Assembly (NCBI GenBank): GCA_016185145.1
Contig: JACPOB010000114.1
Location: 31,082-95,081 of the forward strand
From: Rhodospirillales bacterium
GTDB lineage: Bacteria > Pseudomonadota > Alphaproteobacteria > Reyranellales > Reyranellaceae
Direction of reading: 5' to 3'
Length of the DNA stretch: 64,000 nt
The position numbers and the translations under genes were made by a program. The notes beneath the pieces are model-generated. The model saw only the letters and a program-made list of their open reading frames with translations, was not told the DNA's origin and did no database searches. Shown here one piece after another: positions 9,115 to 19,055 of this stretch. Each line of letters opens with the position of its first letter. The stretch's first letter is position 1.

Positions 9115-9279
9115 GATCAGCGCACCCGCGACACAGACGACACAATTTCCCCGAAACGCAACACGGTGGTGATACGGCCGAGCGGTAAACCAGCCGTCAC
9201 ATCAAGCAGGCGCGGCCTGCCGCTGATGTGGCTTGGTCCGCCTTGGACGTCGAAGCTTGATCCGAAAGGGGAAGCAGTC

Positions 9280-9906
9280 ATGCTGAACACAAATCGCCGT
9301 ACGACGCTGAAGTTTCTGGGAGGCGCCGCCCTCGCGGCGGCGACCCTGCCGCTGCCGGTTGCCGCACAGGGCGAAGATCTTGTCGTGCCGAACACCTACC
9401 AGAACTTCAAGCGCGGCACGATCCACAGCCTCCACCCGGAGCGCCGCATCTTCAACATCGTGTGGGAAGACCTCGGCCGAGTGAAGATGCGCGCCGCCGA
9501 CCTGGTCACCAATTATCCGCAGCTCAGGGTCGGCAACATCGTCGACACCCAGTGGTACGACTATCTCGACTTCATGATCGCCCCGAAGACAGCGCAGAAC
9601 GACGCCCAGGCCAAGGCGATGCTGGCCAAGGGCGCGCGCCTGCAGGGCATCCCGGGCATGCAGGAGCCGATCAAGCTGTGGCGCATGGACGGCATGGTCA
9701 CCAAGGTCGACGGCGCCACGATCTTCCTGATCAACGCGTCGGGCGGCAAGCCGGAGGAGCCGGCGCCCGACAGCGGCGAGGTCATCCAGCTGCCGGTGGC
9801 GCAGACCGCCGCCGGCCAGGCGGCCGCGAAGTCGGTCAAGGTGGGCGATCAGGTCATCACCGTGTGGAGCCAGCAGACGGCCATCAAGGCCACCATCATC
9901 CGCTAA
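9280..9906 (+). CDS. Exported protein of unknown function with twin-arginine signal
   Basis: A 208-residue protein whose N-terminus NRRTTLKFLGGAALAAATLPLPVAAQ has a twin-arginine motif, hydrophobic core and AxA cleavage site, so probably Tat-exported to the periplasm. The mature part has two related-looking beta segments (NFKRGTIHSLHPERRIFNIVWEDLGRV and MDGMVTKVDGATIFLINASGG), as in small OB- or SH3-like folds. The reading frame extends upstream to 9166, but GGGGAAG before ATG 9280 and the signal peptide fix the start. Two hairpins follow the gene. Function unknown. Confidence 0.75.
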   Translation: MLNTNRRTTLKFLGGAALAAATLPLPVAAQGEDLVVPNTYQNFKRGTIHSLHPERRIFNIVWEDLGRVKMRAADLVTNYPQLRVGNIVDTQWYDYLDFMIAPKTAQNDAQAKAMLAKGARLQGIPGMQEPIKLWRMDGMVTKVDGATIFLINASGGKPEEPAPDSGEVIQLPVAQTAAGQAAAKSVKVGDQVITVWSQQTAIKATIIR

Positions 9907-9912
9907 AGCACG

Positions 9913-9942
9913 ATCCGCCCAGCTGGAATCAGCTGGGCGGAT
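9913..9942 (+). terminator. Hairpin after the Tat-exported protein gene
   Basis: A perfect 12-bp stem, ATCCGCCCAGCT and AGCTGGGCGGAT, with loop GGAATC, starts seven bases after the stop codon. The T-run after it is poor, so efficiency is uncertain. Confidence 0.65.
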
Positions 9943-10012
9943 TGTGCCTCTTGCAACAAGCATCGGCAGTGCGCGCGAATCCGATCTAGCGCCAGCACCC
10001 GAATCGATTGTC

Positions 10013-10044
10013 GGCGCCCCGGGACCTCGCGGTCCCGGGGCGCC
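10013..10044. terminator. Strong hairpin between convergent genes
   Basis: A perfect 14-bp GC-rich stem (GGCGCCCCGGGACC / GGTCCCGGGGCGCC) with loop TCGC, followed on the plus strand by GCATTTTG. It lies between the Tat-protein gene and the end of the antiporter operon, so it may terminate transcription from both sides. Confidence 0.7.
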
Positions 10045-10117
10045 GCATTTTGTCATAATGGCGCGACCGGGCGGCCCGGGCACGCTCGCCTTTTGACACG
10101 AGACCGCTTCAGCCCGT

Positions 10118-10456
10118 TCAGACTCTTGGTATGTCGGCGCCTTCGCTGCGATCGCGATAGACGGCAGCACGGGCGAGCAGCATGAGAGTGACAGGCGTGG
10201 TCACCGTCACGAACACGGCGATCAGCGCTTCGTGCAGCACCGGCCGGGACTGCAGGACCGAGAACAGGACGATCGAACCGAGCAGGATCCCGCCGGCGCC
10301 CCAGGTCGCTCCCAGCGTGGGGGCGTGCATGCGTTCGTAGAATGTCTTCAGCCGCAGCAGCCCGATCGCGCCGACCAACGTGAAACCGGCGCCGAGCAGA
10401 ACCAGAAACGAAGTCAAAAGCGCGGCCCAAGCCGGCAGATCTGCTGCGCCCGTCAT
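10118..10456 (-). CDS. mnhG: Na+(K+)/H+ antiporter subunit G
   Basis: A 112-residue PhaG/MnhG/MrpG protein with three membrane spans: TSFLVLLGAGFTLVGAIGLLRL, GATWGAGGILLGSIVLFSVL, and ALIAVFVTVTTPVTLMLLARAA. The motif GAIGLLRLKTFYERMHAPTLGATWG is characteristic of the family. It is the last gene of the six-gene antiporter operon, and its ATG overlaps the mnhF stop. G is an accessory subunit needed for activity of the hetero-oligomeric complex. Confidence 0.93.
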   Translation of the reverse strand: MTGAADLPAWAALLTSFLVLLGAGFTLVGAIGLLRLKTFYERMHAPTLGATWGAGGILLGSIVLFSVLQSRPVLHEALIAVFVTVTTPVTLMLLARAAVYRDRSEGADIPRV

Positions 10457-10734
10457 TCGATGATCTCCCCACGCATGAGAAACTTCGCGAGTGCCACGGT
10501 GGCAATGAAACCAAGCAGGGAAATGATCAATGCCGCTTCGAAATAGAGCGTTGTTCCGCTCTCGATGCCAAAAACCAGCAGCAGCAGCATGGCGTTCACA
10601 TAGAGGGCATCGAGGGAAACGATGCGGTCCTGCGCCCTTGGACCGCGGATCATGCGGAACGACGCAATGATCATGGCCATCCCGAGCAGGATCTGGGCGA
10701 TCAGCAGCGACCAGGAGAGGATTATTGAGCTCAT
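10453..10734 (-). CDS. mnhF: Na+(K+)/H+ antiporter subunit F
   Basis: A 93-residue PhaF/MnhF/MrpF protein with three predicted spans. The signature FRMIRGPRAQDRIVSLDALYVNAMLLLLVFG carries the Asp that is conserved in the family. Start ATG at 10734 overlaps the mnhE stop, giving translational coupling. A longer frame upstream is only the shadow of mnhE. Confidence 0.92.
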   Translation of the reverse strand: MSSIILSWSLLIAQILLGMAMIIASFRMIRGPRAQDRIVSLDALYVNAMLLLLVFGIESGTTLYFEAALIISLLGFIATVALAKFLMRGEIIE

Positions 10735-11213
10735 GCGAATATCTCCAGGAGAAGGCGTTCGTAGCGATGCTTGATGAGGTCGATCCAATGCGATTCGTCG
10801 ACGAGGTCGAAAACGTGGAGAAGCAGCCTGTTGCTGCCCGAGTCGTATTCCACCCACGCGGTGCCGGGCGTGCTGGTCACGATGCAGGAGAGAATTGCCA
10901 GCCCAGTCGGATCGCGAAGCTCGAGCGGCACGATGACGAAGCCCGAGTGGCGCCGGCTCTGATCGGTGCGGAGGATCAATCGGGCGACGGCGATGTTCGA
11001 ACGCCAGATATCCGCCAGGACGATCATCACGAGCCTGGGCAGAAGATGCCATCGTCTCAACCGCGGCTTGGCCGGCTGAAGGGCGGCCGTGACGTTTGAA
11101 GCCGCGACCGCGATCACTGTGCCGAGCACGACATGCCCCAAGGACACTCCGTTCAACAGGAGCCACATCGCCAGCAGCGATGCCGCCAGCAGGGGATAAG
11201 GCAGCAGGGTCAT
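10731..11213 (-). CDS. mnhE: Na+(K+)/H+ antiporter subunit E
   Basis: A 160-residue PhaE/MnhE/MrpE protein. Two N-terminal hydrophobic segments are followed by the family segment LVMIVLADIWRSNIAVARLIL and a soluble C-terminal domain with GLAILSCIVTSTPGTAWVEYD, which is highly typical of MrpE. The ATG at 11213 overlaps the mnhD stop. Confidence 0.93.
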   Translation of the reverse strand: MTLLPYPLLAASLLAMWLLLNGVSLGHVVLGTVIAVAASNVTAALQPAKPRLRRWHLLPRLVMIVLADIWRSNIAVARLILRTDQSRRHSGFVIVPLELRDPTGLAILSCIVTSTPGTAWVEYDSGSNRLLLHVFDLVDESHWIDLIKHRYERLLLEIFA

Positions 11214-12823
11214 TGCCCACCTCCGGCGGCCGGCAGGCGCGGCGCGATCATGACGTCGTTGATGTAGGAGGATGGCGCATGCACGGCCCGCGCGGCTTCC
11301 TCCATGTATCTCATCACCGGCCCCCCTTTGATCGAGAGTCCGAGGGTGAGCAGCAGCAGGAGGATGACGGGCACCAGTTCGACCATGAGCACACGTGGAA
11401 CGACCGCATCGACAGGCGACCAGAAGGTGCGAATGCCGACCCGCGACAGCGCCAGCAGGGCCGCGAGACCCGACACGAGGAGAAGCGTCACGAAAAGCCA
11501 GTTCGCGACCGGGATGCCGGATGCGGCCGCTTGTCCAGCGGGCGCGAACAGCGCAGCGAGCATGGCCAGCTTGGCAACGAAGCCGGAAAACGGCGGCAGA
11601 CCGATCAGCAGCAACGCGCAGCCGACGAAGCAGGCGCCGAGCACGGCCGGTGTTCCGGAGAAGCCGGCGCTGCTGCCCTGTGCTTCTTCCGCCGTCTCCT
11701 CGTCCAGTGTTTCCGCCGTAAGAGCGATCAGGTCGGCGCCGGGATTTTGTCCTCTCTCGATCAGCTCGATGAGTAGAAAAAGCGCGCCGATCGTGAGCGT
11801 CGAGCTCACCAGATAGAAGAGGGCACCGCCCGTGAGATGACTGTCCGACAGGCCCACGGCGGCCAGCAGCGTTCCCGACGACACCAGCAGGCTGAAGCTT
11901 GCGATGCGGGCCATGGCTTGCGAGGCAAGGACGCCCAGGGTCGCGAAGCCGATCGTCGCCAGACCTCCGACGAGCAACACGTCGCGGCCGAAGCCGGCGG
12001 CCTCCTGGGCCGTCGCTCCGAAGAGCATCGGACACAGGCGAAGCAGGACGTAGACACCGACTTTGCTGAGCACGGCAAAGACCGCCGCCACCGGGGCCGC
12101 GGCCGCGGGATAGGCGCTGAGCAGCCAGAAGTTCAAAGGCCACATGGCGGCCTTCACGAGGAAGGCGATGCCGAGGACCGCCGCGCCGGCCTCGAGAAGC
12201 ATGCGGTTTCCGGGCGACAAGCCGGGAATGCGCAGGGCAAGGTCGGCCATGTTCAGCGTCCCGGTGACGCCGTAGACGAGGCTGACGCCCACGAGGAAAA
12301 AGAAGGAGGCGATGAGGTTTACGGCGATGTAGTGCAGGCTGGCCTGGACGCGCCGCGAGCCCGAACCGTGCAGGAGAAGGCCGTAGGAGGCTGCCAGCAT
12401 CACCTCGAAGAAGACGAACAGATTGAACAGGTCGCCGGTGAGGAAGGCGCCGTTCACCCCCATCAGCAGGAACTGGAAGAGTGTGTGGAAGTGCGCGCCC
12501 GCCGTATGCCACCGCGCAAGGGAAAAGATCAGAGAGGCGCTGGCAAGGGTCGCGGTGAGCACGAGCATCAGGGCCGACAGGCGGTCCAGGACCAGCACGA
12601 TGCCGAACGGCGCCGGCCAGTTGCCGAGGAGATACACTCCGGTCCCGGAGGTGTCTGCCTCCTGCAGCAGCACGAGCGCAATGCAGAGCGTCGTCAGCGT
12701 GGAGACGAGATTGATGACGCCCTTCAGGAATTGCCGTCGTTCGTCGTACACCGCCAGCAACGCACCGGCTACGAGCGGAAGCGCGATGGGAGCGATGATC
12801 AGATGATGCGCCCAGCTGCCCAT
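11210..12823 (-). CDS. mnhD: Na+(K+)/H+ antiporter subunit D
   Basis: A 537-residue, many-spanning protein homologous to respiratory complex I antiporter-like subunits. Visible family motifs include LFNLFVFFEVMLAASYGLL (with the conserved Glu of the proton path) and VKAAMWPLNFWLLSAYPAAAAPVAAVFAVLSKVGVY (with the conserved Lys residues). The start at 12823 overlaps the mnhC stop as TGATG; the frame continues upstream but only as an overlap of mnhC. Expected to move protons together with subunit A. Confidence 0.94.
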   Translation of the reverse strand: MGSWAHHLIIAPIALPLVAGALLAVYDERRQFLKGVINLVSTLTTLCIALVLLQEADTSGTGVYLLGNWPAPFGIVLVLDRLSALMLVLTATLASASLIFSLARWHTAGAHFHTLFQFLLMGVNGAFLTGDLFNLFVFFEVMLAASYGLLLHGSGSRRVQASLHYIAVNLIASFFFLVGVSLVYGVTGTLNMADLALRIPGLSPGNRMLLEAGAAVLGIAFLVKAAMWPLNFWLLSAYPAAAAPVAAVFAVLSKVGVYVLLRLCPMLFGATAQEAAGFGRDVLLVGGLATIGFATLGVLASQAMARIASFSLLVSSGTLLAAVGLSDSHLTGGALFYLVSSTLTIGALFLLIELIERGQNPGADLIALTAETLDEETAEEAQGSSAGFSGTPAVLGACFVGCALLLIGLPPFSGFVAKLAMLAALFAPAGQAAASGIPVANWLFVTLLLVSGLAALLALSRVGIRTFWSPVDAVVPRVLMVELVPVILLLLLTLGLSIKGGPVMRYMEEAARAVHAPSSYINDVMIAPRLPAAGGGQ

Positions 12824-13161
12824 CACTGCTCCTGCCCGTCGACATGGTCGGTTCCGGTCAGGCCGCGTGAGGCCAGCAGGACGACCAGGAACAGCGCTGT
12901 CGTGGCGAAGCCGATGACGATGGCCGTGAGCACCAGGGCCTGTGGCACCGGATCGGCATAGTCCGCCAGGCTTCCGGTCTGCGACGACAGGATCGGCGGT
13001 GCGCCCGATCGCAGGCGTCCCATGCTGAAAATGAAAAGATTGACGGCATACGAGCACAGCGAGAGGCCGATGATGACCTGGTAGGTGCGCGGCCGCAGGA
13101 GCAGCCATACGCCCGAGCCGGCAAGGATGCCGATGCTGAGTGCGAGCAGGAGGGCCATCAT
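12823..13161 (-). CDS. mnhC: Na+(K+)/H+ antiporter subunit C
   Basis: A 112-residue NuoK-like protein with three spans. The family segment YQVIIGLSLCSYAVNLFIFSMGR and the loop DPVPQALVLTAIVIGFATTALFLVVL are characteristic of MrpC/PhaC. Its start overlaps the stop of the fused A/B gene (ATGATG at 13161). Confidence 0.93.
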   Translation of the reverse strand: MMALLLALSIGILAGSGVWLLLRPRTYQVIIGLSLCSYAVNLFIFSMGRLRSGAPPILSSQTGSLADYADPVPQALVLTAIVIGFATTALFLVVLLASRGLTGTDHVDGQEQ

Positions 13162-16079
13162 GGTTCCGACCTGGACGCATGAGCCGTCGTCATTCGGGCG
13201 GCTCTCAATTTGCGGATCGACTGATGGGCGAGGGCGATCAGCATCAGTACCGTCGCACCTACCACGAGGCCGAAGACGCCGAGGTCGAATATGAGCGCGC
13301 TGGAAACCGGCACGGCTCCTATCAGCGGCAGATCGACATACCGCGAATGCGAGGTCAGGAACGGATAGCCGAACAACCAGGACGCCATGCCGGTTGTCGC
13401 GGCGAGCAGAAGACTGAGGCCGATCCAGTTCACCGGCAGTATGCGCAGCCGATCCTCGACCCAGACCGTGCCGGAGGCGAGATACTGCAGAATGAAGGCC
13501 GTCGCCAGGGCGACGCCGGCGGAAAAACCCCCGCCGGGCAGGTCATGGCCGCGCATGTACAGGTACACCGCCAGAACAATGATGACCGGGAACAGCCAGT
13601 GCATGATGACAGCGGGCACGCGGAGATAATCGCCGAGCGTATCGCCGGGCTTGCGATCGGGTTGGGCTTCGTCGAAGGCGTCCTGCTGTCGCTGCTGTAT
13701 GGGCGAGCCGATATTGTCAGGTGCGGGCCGAAAGCGCCGCAACAGGGCATAGACGGCAAGCGCAACCGCCCCCAGCACCGTGATCTCGCCCATCGTGTCG
13801 AAGCCGCGAAAATCGACGAGGATCACGTTCACGACGTTTCGACCGCCACCTTCCGCATACGCGCGCTCGAGAAAGAAGCTGCCGACGGTATCGCCCATCG
13901 GAAGCACCATGACCGCGTAGGCGAGAGTGGCCAGACCGGCGCCGACGACGAAGGCGATTGCAACGTCCTTCGAGCGACGCAGCCGGGTCGCGAACGGCGC
14001 CGGTCCGAGGTTCATCTCTTCGAACCGCTTGGGCAGCCAGCGCAGGCCGAGCAGGATCAGGATCGTGGTCACGACCTCGACGACCAGCTGCGTCAAGGCA
14101 AGGTCCGGGGCGGAGAACCATGCGAAGGTGATGCAGGTTGCCAGTCCGGCGCCGCCCAGCAGCATGAGCGCGACCAGTCGGTGATACTTCGCCTGGTAGG
14201 CGGCCCCGATCGCACAGACGCTACCCGTCAGCCAGACGAGAACCATCGCCGGGTCGACCTCTGACGAGCCAGGCCACTGCAGAGCCATGCCCGCCGGAAG
14301 GAAGGGGATGAGCCCGCCGATGAACGCCGCCAGCAGCAGGATCGTGAGCTGCGGCTGCAGACGGCGCGTCGCCAGCACCGATTGCGCGGCTAGCGACCAT
14401 TTCACGGAAAGCACGAAAAGGCCGCGATCGAACAGGCGTCGACCGCTGACAAGCCGAAGCAGCGGCGGGCCCACCGGGCTCGACTGCAGATAGCGCTGGA
14501 GCGCCAGATAAAGCAGGGTGCCTCCGACGAGTGCAACCGCACTCATGATCATCGGCAGATTGAAGCCGTGCCAAACAGCGAGGCTGAACTTCGGCGTCCT
14601 CTGGCCCAGCACCGATTCGACTGCCGTGTAGAGGTATGGTCCCACCGTCGCCGCGGGCGCGATGCCGACCACCAGGCAGGCCAGCACGAGGAACATGCTT
14701 GGCACGCGCATCCAGAAGGGCGGCTCATGCGGTTCCTTCGGCAAGTCGGCAGGCTTGCGCCCGAAGAAGACGGAATGGATGAAGCGAAGGGAGTAAGTGA
14801 CGGCGAAAGTGCTGGCCAGGACTGCGACATAGGGCTGCGAGGTGTCCAGCACCGAGTTGACGTGGGTCTCGATGGCCTCGGCGAAAAACATCTCCTTCGA
14901 GAGGAAGCCGTTCAGCAGCGGCACGCCGGCCATGGCGGCGCTTGCCACCATGGCCAGGGTGGCGGTTTCCGGCATGTAGCGGAAAAGTCCGCCCAGCTTC
15001 CTCATGTCCCGCGTGCCCGTCTCATGGTCGATGATGCCGGCCGCCATGAACAGCGAGGCTTTGAAGGTCGCGTGGTTCATCATGTGGAAGATCGCGGCGA
15101 CGGCGCCGAGGGGGCTTCCGAGGCTGAGCAGCATGGCGATCAGCCCGAGATGGCTGATCGTCGAATAGGCGAGCAGGCCTTTCAGATCGTGCTGGAAGAT
15201 CGCGAAGAACGCTCCAAAGAGGAGCGACGCCATTCCGGCGAGACCGAGCAGCCAGAACCATTCCGGCGTTCCCGCCATGACTGGCCACAAGCGAGCCAGC
15301 AGGAAGACGCCGGCCTTGACCATTGTCGCGGAGTGCAGGAACGCCGAGACGGGAGTGGGCGCTGCCATCGCGTTGGGCAGCCAGAAGTGGAACGGAAATT
15401 GCGCGCTCTTGGTCAGCGTACCGAGCAGGACGAGAACCAACGCCGGTAGATACAGTGGATGCGCACGGATGGTCTCGCCTGAGGCCAGCACGCGGTCGAG
15501 GTCGTAGCTGCCGACGATTTCGCCGATCAGGACCACGCCCGCCAGGAGAGCGAGGCCGCCCAGCCCGGTAACGATGAGCGCCATGCGGGCGCCGTCGCGT
15601 GCCCCGGCGTTGCCGTGCCAATAGCCGATCAGCAGGAAGGAGAAGATGCTGGTCAATTCCCAGAAGAAGACCAGTACGATCAGGTTTCCGGCGATGACGA
15701 TCCCCAGCATGCTGCCCATGAAGGCGAGCAGCAATGAGAAGAAGCGCGGCACCGGGTCGCTCGGCGACATGTAGTAGCGAGCGTACAGAACGACGAGAAA
15801 GCCAATGGCTGTCACCAGCACGCTGAACATCCAGGCGAAGCCGTCGAGGCGCAACGTAAAGCCGAGACCGAGCGCTGGAACCCACTCCGCATCGCTGCGG
15901 ATCACGCCTCCGTCGACCACCGAAGGATATGCACTGGCCGTCAGCAGCAAGCAGATCAGCGCGACGCCACCGGCGAGCCAAGCCTCGGAGTTGCGCGCGT
16001 TGGGGCGGAATGTGGCGGCGAGAGCGCTGCCGACGAACGGAAGCACGATGACGATTGTCAGCAGCACGTCGTTGTTCAT
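13158..16079 (-). CDS. mnhA: Na+(K+)/H+ antiporter subunit A fused to subunit B (PhaAB type)
   Basis: A 973-residue protein that opens the antiporter operon. The first ~500 residues are the NuoL-like A subunit, with VLVFFWELTSIFSFLLIGYW (conserved Glu) and TLTKSAQFPFHFWLPNAMAAPTPVSAFLHSATMVKAG (conserved Lys). A NuoJ-like part follows (FSAPDLALTQLVVEVVTTILILLGLRWLP). The last ~170 residues are an MnhB domain with HWLFPVIIVLAVYLYMRGHDLPGGGFSAG. The A-B fusion defines group 2 Mrp systems such as Sinorhizobium Pha, which has six genes as here. Known roles are K+/Na+ and pH homeostasis; which cation is exchanged here is not decided by sequence. Confidence 0.94.
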   Translation of the reverse strand: MNNDVLLTIVIVLPFVGSALAATFRPNARNSEAWLAGGVALICLLLTASAYPSVVDGGVIRSDAEWVPALGLGFTLRLDGFAWMFSVLVTAIGFLVVLYARYYMSPSDPVPRFFSLLLAFMGSMLGIVIAGNLIVLVFFWELTSIFSFLLIGYWHGNAGARDGARMALIVTGLGGLALLAGVVLIGEIVGSYDLDRVLASGETIRAHPLYLPALVLVLLGTLTKSAQFPFHFWLPNAMAAPTPVSAFLHSATMVKAGVFLLARLWPVMAGTPEWFWLLGLAGMASLLFGAFFAIFQHDLKGLLAYSTISHLGLIAMLLSLGSPLGAVAAIFHMMNHATFKASLFMAAGIIDHETGTRDMRKLGGLFRYMPETATLAMVASAAMAGVPLLNGFLSKEMFFAEAIETHVNSVLDTSQPYVAVLASTFAVTYSLRFIHSVFFGRKPADLPKEPHEPPFWMRVPSMFLVLACLVVGIAPAATVGPYLYTAVESVLGQRTPKFSLAVWHGFNLPMIMSAVALVGGTLLYLALQRYLQSSPVGPPLLRLVSGRRLFDRGLFVLSVKWSLAAQSVLATRRLQPQLTILLLAAFIGGLIPFLPAGMALQWPGSSEVDPAMVLVWLTGSVCAIGAAYQAKYHRLVALMLLGGAGLATCITFAWFSAPDLALTQLVVEVVTTILILLGLRWLPKRFEEMNLGPAPFATRLRRSKDVAIAFVVGAGLATLAYAVMVLPMGDTVGSFFLERAYAEGGGRNVVNVILVDFRGFDTMGEITVLGAVALAVYALLRRFRPAPDNIGSPIQQRQQDAFDEAQPDRKPGDTLGDYLRVPAVIMHWLFPVIIVLAVYLYMRGHDLPGGGFSAGVALATAFILQYLASGTVWVEDRLRILPVNWIGLSLLLAATTGMASWLFGYPFLTSHSRYVDLPLIGAVPVSSALIFDLGVFGLVVGATVLMLIALAHQSIRKLRAARMTTAHASRSEP

Positions 16080-16176
16080 GGGCCTCGTGACGGGTGATTG
16101 AAGCGATGGTGATCAGGCTTGGGAACCCGGCGCTGGCTCCCTATTCGACAAGCTCGCGAATGCGCAAGCCACATCG

Positions 16177-17037
16177 TCAATCGCGCCGCGCCGGAATAGT
16201 CAATACGTCTTGATCGGCGGCGTGCAAAACTCCTTGTGCCACGCTTCCGAGCAGGAAATTCGCGATGCCGGTACGGCCGTGGGTGCCGACGACGATGAGG
16301 TCCGCCGAAACTTCCTCTGCCGCAGTGCAAATGGCGTGAGGAGCAGTCGTTTCCCTGAGCTTGACCAGATGGCGGGCGGGAAAAGCCACCGTGCGCTGCA
16401 CAAAAGAGGCGAGTTCTCGACCGGCATCCGCTTCTTCGCTGCCGATGTAGTGTTGGAGATCCCCTCTGCTGGCCGACGCCAAGGCCATGTGCTTCCTGGC
16501 GGGGGCATCGAATACGTGAAGAACGGATATGGCTACATCCTTGTCCAGGCCGAGCGCCGCGATAGCCAGCAGCGCGTCGGCAGAGCAATTCGAGAAATCG
16601 ACCGCAGCAAGGATATGCCGATAGAGGCTTGCAGGCACGCCGTTTGCGACCAGGAGCGGCTGGCGGCTCGAGCGTATGGTTCGCTCCGCCGTAGTGCCGA
16701 CAAACACGTCTTGAATTGCGCGATGACGATGCGAGCCCACGATCACGACGTCGGCTGCTGCTTCCTGGGCGGCTTTGACTATTTCATCGGCGAGGCCGCC
16801 CAGAACGACGCTCGCGGTGCAGTTCACACCATCGAAGTCGCGCAACGATCGAGCTTGTTTGTCCAGGATCTCCGCCGCCGCGTCACGTTCGGGGTCGATG
16901 ATGCGCCTCGGCCTGTCATCATCGACGACATGAACGAGGTGCAGAGACGCTTCGAATTTTTTTGCCAGTAAGGTGGCGCGCCGAATTGCGCGATCGGCCC
17001 GTGCGGATAAATCCGTTGCGACGAGAATTTTCCTCAT
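16177..17037 (-). CDS. Tandem universal stress protein (two UspA domains)
   Basis: A 286-residue protein with two UspA domains. The first starts MRKILVATDLSARADRAIRRA and ends VVIVGSHRHRAIQDVFVGTTAERTIRSSRQPLLV. The second starts RHILAAVDFSNCSADALLAIA and ends LIVVGTHGRTGIANFLLGSVAQGVLHAADQDVLTIP. Both halves keep the ATP-binding G-x2-H-x-R-x9-GS/T-like motif, the second (GTHGRTGIANFLLGS) most clearly. ATG 17037 is chosen because the upstream frame lacks family sequence. It lies just upstream of the antiporter operon on the same strand, but separated by about 100 bp, so co-regulation is only possible. Probably a stress-linked nucleotide-binding protein. Confidence 0.9.
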   Translation of the reverse strand: MRKILVATDLSARADRAIRRATLLAKKFEASLHLVHVVDDDRPRRIIDPERDAAAEILDKQARSLRDFDGVNCTASVVLGGLADEIVKAAQEAAADVVIVGSHRHRAIQDVFVGTTAERTIRSSRQPLLVANGVPASLYRHILAAVDFSNCSADALLAIAALGLDKDVAISVLHVFDAPARKHMALASASRGDLQHYIGSEEADAGRELASFVQRTVAFPARHLVKLRETTAPHAICTAAEEVSADLIVVGTHGRTGIANFLLGSVAQGVLHAADQDVLTIPARRD

Positions 17038-17235
17038 GGCCGACCCTCCGAACCCCGAAAGATCTCGAAAAGGATTGATTGCCTCTTCAGCAGCGATGGT
17101 CAATGCAAATTGACCCTGTCACGGAGCGCCGGAATTCCTCGATGGATGGTGTGGCGACCGTGCCCTCGTCAGCGATCATTCCTTGCGTGAACTGGATGCA
17201 CCAGTCGTCAGCAATGGCTGACGAACAGGCTCCGC

Positions 17236-18528
<1,293 letters not shown>

Positions 18529-18560
18529 TGCCCGTTCCCGAAATCCGACGTCCACACACG

Positions 18561-18596
18561 AAAAACGCCTCCCCGGGGTCGGTGCCGGAGAGGCGT
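18561..18596 (-). terminator. Intrinsic terminator/attenuator in the purA leader
   Basis: On the minus strand, a stem ACGCCTCTCCGG / CCGGGGAGGCGT (about 12 bp with one G-T wobble) is followed directly by TTTTT. Its T-run ends 33 bases before the purA ATG. It may end a transcript from hisZ or attenuate purA. A second hairpin (CGCTCTGTG / CACAGAGCG) lies upstream at 18678-18703. Confidence 0.75.
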
Positions 18597-18766
18597 AAGT
18601 TTGGATAGCACGGGAAGGGAGGAGTGCGAAGGGAAACTTCGCCCGCGCTGTGACTGGATTAGCCCCGCCTTTTCAATCGCTCTGTGCTTTTTGCCACAGA
18701 GCGGGAATGCCGCATGCTGTTTCCTCCCATTGTTGCCGCACCAAGGCGGCAACATGGGGGTAGGGC

Positions 18767-18997
18767 ATGAGTGACAAGCCAAGGAAGCGCCGCCTTTCGG
18801 CGAAGCAGAAGTCGTCAACGCTGTTCCACTTCTGGCACAATCTTCAGGATATCAAGGATGAAGCCGAGCAGATGAAGGACAGCGAGCTCGTCCTGCTGGT
18901 CGGCATGATGGAGCTGCTGATCGAGGAGCGGATCGCCGGCCTGGGCGGCGGCCGCGCCGCCCTGCTGGCTGCAGCCGACACGGCCCACGCGCACTGA
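18767..18997 (+). CDS. Small hypothetical protein
   Basis: A 76-residue protein starting MSDKPRKRRLSAKQKSS: a strongly basic first 17 residues, then a helical stretch (FHFWHNLQDIKDEAEQMKDSELVLLVGMMELLIEERI) and an Ala-rich tail. A purine-rich run (GGGGTAGGG) precedes the ATG. It is oriented against purA and hisZ in the 527-bp space between them. No family recognised. The predicted helix and basic tail would suit a small nucleic-acid- or protein-binding role, but this is a guess. Confidence 0.55.
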   Translation: MSDKPRKRRLSAKQKSSTLFHFWHNLQDIKDEAEQMKDSELVLLVGMMELLIEERIAGLGGGRAALLAAADTAHAH

Positions 18998-19055
18998 CTT
19001 GAGTCTCGGGGGAGCGCGGGCCTTGGGGGACCGCGCTCCGCCGAGACGCCTCGAA

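Noticed and set aside
13140..14264. Plus-strand frames opposite the antiporter operon
   Set aside because: Antisense shadows of clear membrane-protein genes; no hydrophobic or motif content of their own.
13158..16079. Fused antiporter subunits A and B as a novel fusion
   Set aside because: This fusion is the known group 2 Mrp/Pha arrangement.
17206..17223. Short hairpin after purA as a terminator
   Set aside because: Stem of only seven base pairs and no T-run; too weak to call.
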